From positions 80,078,696-80,142,695 of the forward strand of contig JALGQZ010000003.1 of assembly GCA_023105745.1 (NCBI GenBank): 64,000 nt of DNA, in the 5' to 3' direction. Source of the stretch: Austropuccinia psidii. Lineage: Eukaryota; Basidiomycota; Pucciniomycetes; Pucciniales; Sphaerophragmiaceae. The notes beneath the pieces are model-generated. The model ran no database searches, was not told where the DNA came from, and was given only the letters and a program-made list of their open reading frames with translations. This document shows positions 57,119-64,000 of the stretch, piece after piece (the first letter of the stretch is position 1; each line of letters starts with the position of its first letter). The position numbers and the translations under genes are program-made.

Positions 57119-58160
57119 TTATTGCAGAGCATCACCATTCGGCCTAATAACTGGCATGTTAAGTATTTTGAGGGCACTAGTCTGCATCTTACTACAGCTC
57201 TTGAGCCAATCTTGATGAAATACCTGAAATGATAGGCCTTCCGGAATATCACCATCATCTGTTGATTGTAATTCTGGCAATCTATCAATAGGTTTTTTAC
57301 CCTTTTTTTAATGCAATTACAAAACTCTATGTCTCAATCCATTTTTAATACCAATTCATTAAATAACTGGGAGCGCCAGTGTAATCCCACTTTGCGGTAA
57401 ACTTGACGGCCATTTTCCAGTACCTCCTCAGTATCTTAGCATACTCAAGGGTCATTTAATTTTGATGCTAGAATGGGAAATTTAGCCGTATCACACCATT
57501 CACAACGGCGCTCACAGGTCTGCACATAATCAAGTAGATCATCATCAGTCTTTGCTCACAATGAAGAAGAGATACAGTAACCAACCCTTTGACAAATCTT
57601 TGTGAGCTTTTGATTCTCCTTCTTTTTAACCAAATACTTGACATCCTTTTGAATATACTTCCTTTCTCTTTTCAAATAAGTGAAATATCACTCCATTAAA
57701 GCGGCCACAACCCCATAGTTATTATGATCCTTGTTCCAACAGTAATGATGATACTCGGTGCTCACAAGTGCAAGACGGAATGTATGGTAAAGCACCATAG
57801 ACATCAGCTCATTGAACGGATGTTGCCATGAGCTCTCCCAGTTCCAAGTGAATTGCTTTAGTCCTAGCTTGTGGAGCTCATTTTTGCAGTAGCTTTGGAA
57901 ACCCTGAGACTGAACCTGTGTTGATGGCTCATTGAAAACACCCTTGGGGACATATCTGAGATGACCAGCCACTTGAATTTCAATTTCACACTCTTCTGTG
58001 CTGGGTGGTGCTGGTAGTGAGGAAAAATCCTTATCCCCAACTTTGAGTAGGAACAGGCAATGGGCATGTACTGCTGATCTCATTCCATGGACATTCTCTG
58101 GAAGTTCTGCTTTCAGCCATTTTTGTTTCTCCTTCTGGCTTTCATGTTTTGCCACATTGT
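57119..58160 (-). pseudogene. Conserved-looking gene of unknown function, 5' end removed by element G
   Basis: The longest open part is 57688-58160, with no start codon: the frame runs straight into the G LTR. It includes a Trp-rich segment (FTWNWESSWQHPFNELMS) and STEYHHYCWNKDHNNYGVVAALME. After a TGA the frame continues with a basic YLKRERKYIQKDVKYL segment. A C-terminal piece (LPELQSTDDGDIPEGLSF..HQDW) ends TAA 57119-57121. It reads like a repetitive rust family that I have seen but cannot name; I assign no function. Several stops and shifts make it a pseudogene apart from the truncation. Confidence 0.5.
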
Positions 58161-58963
58161 TGTCACAGGGGCTCTTCTAAGTGGAGAGGGCCTGGCACTC
58201 AGTGAACAGACTTACTTATGGAGGGCTCAGAATAAAATACTCAATGATGAGAGTAATGGAGTAAGAGGATAAATTCCTAGTCATAAAATAATAAGCATAA
58301 AAGATATGAGAGAAAAACAAAAGCAATAATAAAGAGCCAACCACAAATAATCCTGTACCACTGTTTCAACCTGTTCAGAAAAGAGAAAAGGATTAATAAA
58401 GGATATGACCACCAGGACTCTACTGAACAGGTGAGGGAAGGCAAAGACTAACTTAATAAATAATAAAATAATATTTCTTAATGAGAAATAAAATAATATT
58501 AAATAATAAATCCAATATTTTAATTAACTGGGGGAAAAACCCCCAGGTGGGTGAAGAGGGGCTGGTATATGTGAGAAATGCCAGCCTTGGAGTTTGAGTG
58601 TTGAGATACTTGTCTGTATGCTCTAAGAAGTTGGATGTGGGATTGAATCCTGTATTGGTGAATCCAATACAGGTTATACAGTCAATACAGGTATTTGCGC
58701 CTGTATTGATTACAGGCCTGTATTTGGTGAATCCTGTATTTGGGTCTTGCCTGTATGAAACTGTATTGAGGTCTGAAGCTGTATTTGGACCTTGCCTGTA
58801 TGAAACTGTATTTGGAGAATGTTGAATGAAACCCCCTTGCTGATTGGGTTTTGGAAGGGTATCAATGAAATAATGATTGTTGCTGATTGGGTTTTGAAGG
58901 GTATCAATGAAGTAATGATTGTTGGAGATGATTGGTAATGCCCCTGCCTCCTTGGCTGTTACA
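58161..58963 (-). repeat. 3' LTR of element G (803 bp)
   Basis: TGTCACAGGG...GCTGTTACA. On the minus strand it has CACATATACCAG, a perfect CTGGGGG-TTTTT-CCCCCAG hairpin (58528-58546), AGTTAATTAAAATA (58516-58529) and GTAAGT (58210-58215). It carries a tandem duplication of about 42 bp (GCTGATTGGGTTTT units, about 58838-58923) that H lacks, which accounts for its extra length (803 against 760). Confidence 0.88.
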
Positions 58964-60358
58964 TAATCCCCCTCTTGAGAGTGGTGAGCTCTGAGCACCA
59001 TAAGTATAGTGAGTCTTGATGAGCTTGAAATCAATCCATACAGTTCTTTCCCCCAATTCCTTGAATTTATCCCATTAACTTTCTTCTTCAATCAATACTC
59101 AAAGAAAAATCTTCATTTAATCACTTGTAGATATCTTCCCCTTGATTATGATTCTGAATTCCCTCTTCTCCTTCAAAGTGCCATCATTCTTCTTTAATCA
59201 TGTTCATTCTTGTCTTGAGTGTCTTCACTAAACATTTCTTGAGTCCTCATGGCTTTTGAAAAGGGGGTGACCTGGGCTTATGTCCCAAGAACACCTGATT
59301 TCATCATAATTTTGAATCTTGACAGTGTTGGCATGAAGTGGCAAATACTTGAGGTTTTGGACCATTTCAGAAGTCCTGGCCAAAATCCTTGAATTTGTGA
59401 CTAAAATGGGATTTTGGCCAATTTGCGCAAAAATGCGCAAAGTGCGCAAATGCGCATATATGCCATAATGGCATATATTGGTGAAAAATTGAAAAAACTT
59501 GATTAATGGTGAAGAAATGGCCTTATAAAGGGTTCTGGCCATTTTGCGCATTTTTGCGCAAAATGCGCATATATTGGTGAAAAAATTGAAAAAGTTGATG
59601 AATGATGGAAAAATGGCCTATAAGGTGTTCTGGCCATTTTGCGCATTCTAGCGCAAAATGCGCAAATGTGCAATTATGATGAAATTGGCCAAAAAGGCCT
59701 TTTGAAGCCTTTTGACAAGATAAACAGGCCTTTTGCGCAAATTTTCCAATATGCCTAATTAAGCATATTTTGATGAAAAATGATAAAACTGAGCTATTTT
59801 GAAGTTTTGAGGTTTGATATGGCCATTTGTGCCAAAGTGCATAAATTCATGAAATTGGCCAATTGGGACATTTGAAGCAGGGTTTTCCTTTTTGATCTTG
59901 ATTCTTCCTGAATGTCTTTCTTCTTATCTCCTGCTTGAATGGTCAATTGCCATAGATGCCTTGCTGATTGTGTTTTTGGCTTTCAATTTTGATCTTAAGG
60001 AATGAGTTTAAGGCTGACTTGAAGAATTTTTGATGAGGGTTATCTGTAGGTGGTCTTTACCATTATTAGTGTTTTGCTCTTTGATTATTGAATGAATTGA
60101 CTCCCCAAACGTGATATGGGAGTGATGACTACTGCTTTTTTGAAAGAAGAAATAAAATAAAAATAAAAATAAACAATAAAAAATAAAAATAAAAATAAAA
60201 GATACAAGTAAAAGAAAATGAAATAAAAAATAAAAATGAAAAGAATTGAGAGAAAAAGAGAGTAAAGAAAGAAATAAGAAATGCCTGAGGATTGTCCTTC
60301 TTGTGGTGAGTTGCTTGATTTTGCCCAAAATGTTCTGAAAGATAAAATCAAGCATTTG

Positions 60359-60470
60359 ATGCTCACAGCGTGGCCAAGGTAATGTTTTACAAGAAGTAGA
60401 CCCCTCAGGGATGCATACCAGGAGATGGACATTACTTTCATACCTTCCACTCCCCAACAAGCACCATAAA
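60359..60470 (-). repeat. 3' UTR hairpin module, distal copy (element G)
   Basis: Minus-strand GGTGCTTGTTGGGGAG, arms GGAGTGGA and TCCATCTCC around a longer loop, ending GGCCACGCTGTGAGCATC. The GTAAGT of the other copies is GTAATG here, while pairing is kept. Confidence 0.65.
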
Positions 60471-60651
60471 TGAAAAAGAAATCATTCCATAACATGTGTT
60501 TTGGTAATGAATGTCTTGAAAGATAATTTATGGCATTATTAAAGAAAGAAAAGAAAATAAGAGCAAAGATTGGGCCATATCTTGATGAAAGGTTCAAATC
60601 TTGAGGGTATGATGTTGCAAGGCCTTCTGAACCTGTCCAAAAAATTGAAAA

Positions 60652-60770
60652 GTGCTCACAAAGTGGCCAAGGTGATTCTTGCAACAAATTTGGGTAGAAT
60701 ACCCCCTTAAAGGTGCATGCCAGGAGAGGAACTTACTTTAATAAACTCCAATCCCCACCAAGCACCATAA
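60652..60770 (-). repeat. 3' UTR hairpin module, proximal copy (element G)
   Basis: Minus-strand GGTGCTTGGTGGGGA, arms GGAGTTTAT and GTAAGTTCC around TAAA, ending CACCTTGGCCACTTTGTGAGCAC. Confidence 0.65.
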
Positions 60771-60775
60771 ATCAA

Positions 60776-61467
60776 ACTATTGAAGAATTTGGGCCAGGCA
60801 TGTCTGGATACAAAATGTGAAAATCCTTTACAAGTTCTGGGGAGTTGCTAAGGTTGGAAGCTGGTTCCCAAGTTGTTCTTTCGGGGTCTTCACTGAATCC
60901 TTGTCACTAAACTAAATACCATAATGAACCTCTCTTGAGTTTTGAGTCCAGAACCTGAACCACTTCCCATTCTTCTTGCTCTTCCACTATTACTGGAGTT
61001 GGTGGCAATTGGTGTTGATTTGGGATAGTTGATTGCTTCCCTGGTTCTAACAAGGACACATGGAAGACAGGGTGAACTGACTTCCATTGTTGAGGCAACT
61101 TGAGGTGATATGCATGGCTGCCAATCTTCTTGAGAACTTCAAAGGGTCCCAGCCATCTTTCTGAAAGTTTTTTGGTGGGTCTTGTTGTCTTGATGTTCTT
61201 GGAAGCTAGCCATACTTTGTCCCAAGGTTGGAAATCAGGTGGAATTGCTCTATTTTTATCTGCATACTTCTTAAAACGCTTTATGGCTGACTCTAATTCT
61301 TCTCTGACAACTTGCTGTACTGATTGGAGTTTTGATGATAACTTTCCGGCAGGTGTATCTTGAGAAATGTGAATTGAATCAAAGCTGGGATTTCCCCCAT
61401 AAATAGTGAAAAATGGTGACTGTTTTGTTGATGAATGTTCTGCATTATTATAGGCAAATTCAACCAG
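60776..61467 (-). pseudogene. pol: Element G Pol C-terminus: end of integrase and broken chromodomain
   Basis: It opens at the H junction with [19 protein letters not shown], then the WLGPF module (RWLGPFEVLKKIG) and HPVFHVSLLEPGK, and enters a chromodomain ([20 protein letters not shown]). A TAG follows at about 60904, then a frameshift; the rest (FSEDPERTTWEPAS..SPELVKDFHILYP) is readable in another frame down to about 60776. The integrase core lies beyond H. Confidence 0.88.
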
Positions 61468-62227
61468 TGTCACAGCCAAGGAGGCAGGGGCATTACCAAT
61501 CATATTCAACAATCATTACTTCATTGATACCCCTCAAAACCCAATCAGCAAGGGGGTTTCATTCAACATTCTCCAAATACAGTTTTCATACAGGCAAGAT
61601 CCAAATACAGTTTCAGACCTCAATACAGTTCATACAGGCAAGACCCAAATACAGGATTCACCAAATACAGGCCTGGAATCAATACAGGCGCAAATACCTG
61701 TATTGACTGGATAACCTGTATTGGATTCACCAATACAGGATTCAATCCCGCATCCAACTTCTTAGAGCATACAGACAAGTATCTCCACACTAAAACTCCA
61801 AGGCTGGTATTTCTCACATATACCAGCCCCTCTTCACCCACCTGGGGGTTTTTCCCCCAGTTAATTCAAATATTGGATTTATTATTTAATATTATTTTAT
61901 TTCTCATTAAGAAGTATTATTTTATTATTTAATAAGTTAGTCTTTGCCTTCCCTCACCTGTTCAGTAGAGTCCTGGTGGCCATATCCTTTATTAATCCTT
62001 TTCTCTTTTGTGAACAGGTTGATACAGTGGTACAGGATTATTTGTGGTTGGCTCTTTATTATTCCTTTTGTTTTTCTCTCATATCTTTTATGCTTATTAT
62101 TTTATGACTAGGAATTTATCCTCTTACTCCAATACTCTTATCATTGAGTATTTTATTCTGAGCCCTCCATAAGTAAGTCTATTCACTGAGGGCCAGGCCC
62201 TCTTCACTTAGAAGAGCCCCTGTGACA
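61468..62227 (+). repeat. 5' LTR of element H (760 bp)
   Basis: TGTCACAGCC...CCTGTGACA, the same family as the G LTR in the opposite orientation. It has CACATATACCAG (near 61815), the hairpin CTGGGGG-TTTTT-CCCCCAG (61842-61860), AGTTAATTCAAATA (61859-61872) and GTAAGT (62173-62178). Confidence 0.9.
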
Positions 62228-62989
62228 TTATTTTAATTAACTCATATTTGATTCTTTCTTTTCATTCCTTTATATTCATTTCTCTCATTCATCAATGATT
62301 TTTTCATGATCTTATGATTTTTATGATTTTTTCTCTGTCATCAATTTTCATCTCATTCATTTTATTCAAATAAAAATTGATTCTCTTTCTCATTTCAAAA
62401 TTTTTGCTGACCATTTCATTCTCTCTTAATTCTCAATCAAATTTCATTTTCATTTCTGTCTGAATTCAGGTTTTTATCAGGTTTAATTGATTGGAATTTG
62501 GGATTAATTGATTTATTGTTTCAGGAGTTATTGAATTGGGGTTATCATTGGTTGATTTTGAAATTTCTCAAGATTTATTGATTTATGGATTGATTACTCA
62601 AGAAATTGACTTACCTCAAGACTCTGATTTGATTTAATTGATTTATCTGATTTGATTCCTCAAGATACCTGATTTATCCTCAAGATTTGATTTAATTGAT
62701 TGATTTGAATTTGATTCCTCAAGAAAATTGAATTGATTTTTGAAGATATTGATTGAATTCCTCAAGACTTGATTGATTTGATTTTGAGTGACTTGATTTG
62801 ACTTATTGATTGCAATTGATTATTCATAAGAATTCGACTTTGTCATCTTCACTCTTCAAGATTTATTCATTGATTCACTTCAAAATTATTGATTTATTTC
62901 TCAAGTTCATCAAGATTTTCATCTTATTGTTTTGGTCAAACCTTCTTTTATTCAAAGTATCATCAATTTTTATTCATTCTTCTTTCATA
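62228..62989 (+). other. Element H leader with primer-binding site
   Basis: TATTTTAATTAACT (62229-62242) lies one base after the LTR. It complements the G LTR sequence AGTTAATTAAAATA exactly and the H LTR with one mismatch. The rest is T-rich with TTGATT and CAAGA units, as in A and B. Confidence 0.75.
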
Positions 62990-64000
62990 ATGCCAGTTCA
63001 GAATAGCCCTCCAGCCAATAATACAAGATATCAAAGACATCAAGCTGTTCTCACTCCTACAGCAAGGGCTCCTCTTGACCGCACACCATCAGTTCATCAA
63101 CTGAGTGCAAATTTGGACAGAGGACCACCAATGGAAGGAGCAGCACCCTCCAGAAGAGGAGGTGTGAAGTCAAGAAGATCAAGATCATTCTCTGGACTGT
63201 TGGGTGGCTATCCAAGCATTCCTCAAGGGCCTAGAAGCAGATTACGGGAAGCTGAAGATGAAGAGGGGGAGGAGTCTGTGGAAGAGGAGGAGTCTGAAGA
63301 GACTGAAGTTGCAGCTGCCTTGGAAGGTGCTCCTGAGGCTTCTGAAGCTCCAAATCTAGCCCTTTCTAATCAACCTCTTGTCTCTCAAGTTGAACCCAAT
63401 TTTCTCAAGATGATGGAGCAAATGACTCAATTTATGGGACAACTCACTCAAGCAGTTGCCCCAAGGGACACTTCAAAAGCCCCGGCATTCAAGACTCCAT
63501 CAATGAAGGCACCTGATTCTTTTGATGGTACTAAAGCTTATAAATTGAGAGGATTTATTCAATCTTGTCAATTAATTTTCCATAATGACCCAGCAAACTT
63601 CTTCTCTGACAGGAAGAAGGTTTTTTACTCAACTTCTTTTCTTACTGGTAGAGCTGGCAAATGGATTGAACCTTACCTCTCAAATATCTCCAATGAAGAC
63701 CCTTCTTATCTCCTCAATAACTGGCAGTTGCTTGAAACCCAGTTATTCACTCTATTTGGTGATCCCAATGAAGTCAGAAAAGCTGAACAAGAGTTGGACA
63801 ATTTGAGGATTAGGGAAAGTGGTCATGTTTCCTTGTACATATCTGATTTTAGAAGTTTAATGTCAAGAATTGGAGACTGGGGGGAAAGGGCCTATATTCA
63901 TGTGTATAGGAGAGGCTTGGAATCAAGGTTGTTGGACCAATTGGCTTCTCACCCTGGAACTTTTGATAGTCTTCAAGAACTCATGGACATCACCTTGGAA
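62990..64000 (+). CDS. gag: Element H Gag, 3' end outside window
   Basis: ATG 62990 (MPVQNSPPANNTRYQ) opens a frame with no stop for the 337 codons to the window end. It follows A and B Gag: the APLDRTPS and GPPMEGAAPSR segments, an acidic EEESVEEEESEE run, then the capsid core APAFKTPSMKAPDSFDG, IQSCQLIFHNDPANF, FGDPNEVRKAEQELD and GLESRLLDQLASHP. Divergence from A and B is clear throughout, so G/H are a separate subfamily. The knuckle is not reached. Confidence 0.92.
   Translation, partial: MPVQNSPPANNTRYQRHQAVLTPTARAPLDRTPSVHQLSANLDRGPPMEGAAPSRRGGVKSRRSRSFSGLLGGYPSIPQGPRSRLREAEDEEGEESVEEEESEETEVAAALEGAPEASEAPNLALSNQPLVSQVEPNFLKMMEQMTQFMGQLTQAVAPRDTSKAPAFKTPSMKAPDSFDGTKAYKLRGFIQSCQLIFHNDPANFFSDRKKVFYSTSFLTGRAGKWIEPYLSNISNEDPSYLLNNWQLLETQLFTLFGDPNEVRKAEQELDNLRIRESGHVSLYISDFRSLMSRIGDWGERAYIHVYRRGLESRLLDQLASHPGTFDSLQELMDITLE

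Larger units (their letters stand above)
58964..60775 (-). other. Element G 3' untranslated region
   Basis: 1.8 kb, longer than in A or B. It holds GCGCA clusters (about 59423-59760), an A/T-rich microsatellite-like tract (AATAAAAAT, 60150-60240) and the two hairpin modules near pol. No gene is seen. Confidence 0.7.
58161..61467 (-). mobile_element. Element G: lineage-1 element, cut by H and by the window edge
   Basis: The minus-strand 3' LTR is 58161-58963, followed by a purine tract (minus strand AAGAGGGGGATTA), a 3' untranslated region with two hairpin modules, and the end of pol. H inserted at 61467/61468. The rest of G would lie beyond H, outside the window. G itself interrupts the conserved gene to its left. 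Confidence 0.88.
61468..64000 (+). mobile_element. Element H: lineage-1 element running off the window
   Basis: 5' LTR 61468-62227, primer-binding site, leader and gag, on the plus strand, inserted in the integrase of the opposite-strand relative G. ACCAG (61463-61467) is the probable left target-site copy; the right end is outside the window. Confidence 0.9.

Noticed and set aside
1..64000. tRNA, rRNA or bacterial-type features (operons, Shine-Dalgarno sites)
   Set aside because: None recognised; the gene content and splice sites are eukaryotic.

Overview
The window is a nest of Ty3/gypsy LTR retrotransposons in a eukaryotic genome, with one 5-kb piece of decayed non-element DNA (53108-58160). 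The Gag and Pol sequences, the spliced SNF2-like pseudogene, the AT-rich LTRs and the lack of operons point to a rust fungus (Pucciniales). From memory the elements most resemble the gypsy repeats of the myrtle rust Austropuccinia psidii; I could not check this.

Two element lineages are present. Lineage 1 (A, B, G, H) has separate gag and pol frames, a chromodomain at the Pol C-terminus, LTRs bounded by TGTCAC/GTGACA, and a primer-binding site complementary to its own LTR. Lineage 2 (C, D, E, F) has gag-pol in one frame, an extra upstream ORF1, LTRs bounded by TGTCAG/CTGACA (D slightly different), and a GGGGGCCTGGCCGT sequence after the 5' LTR.

Layout: A (-) 1-8484 sits in the left LTR of C (-) 8485-17632. 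C sits in the primer-binding region of D (+). D appears as 17633-20489, 28081-28931 and 48608-53107. E (-) 20490-28080 interrupts D in the protease-RT linker, with target duplication GATAT. F (-) 28932-48607 interrupts D in RT, with duplication ATATG. B (+) 36030-45648 interrupts F in gag, with duplication TGATG. After D come an unidentified GC-richer stretch, an SNF2-helicase pseudogene and a broken conserved gene cut by G (-) 58161 onward. H (+) 61468 to the window end sits inside the integrase of G. D is the oldest element. By eye the LTR pairs differ by roughly 2% (E), 1.5% (F), 0.8% (C) and 0.3% (B), which agrees with the nesting.

The most interesting signals concern how the elements are expressed. 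In lineage 2, ORF1 joins through a short candidate intron to a reading frame that overlaps the start of gag for up to 720 nt. That second frame is conserved between C and F, the gag AUG lies inside the intron, and the C leader contains no AUG at all for about 1.3 kb before it. In lineage 1 the LTR and the primer-binding site are complementary and have changed together between subfamilies, as expected for Tf1-like self-priming. Lineage 1 also has a -1 slippery heptamer at the gag end and a duplicated hairpin module downstream of pol.
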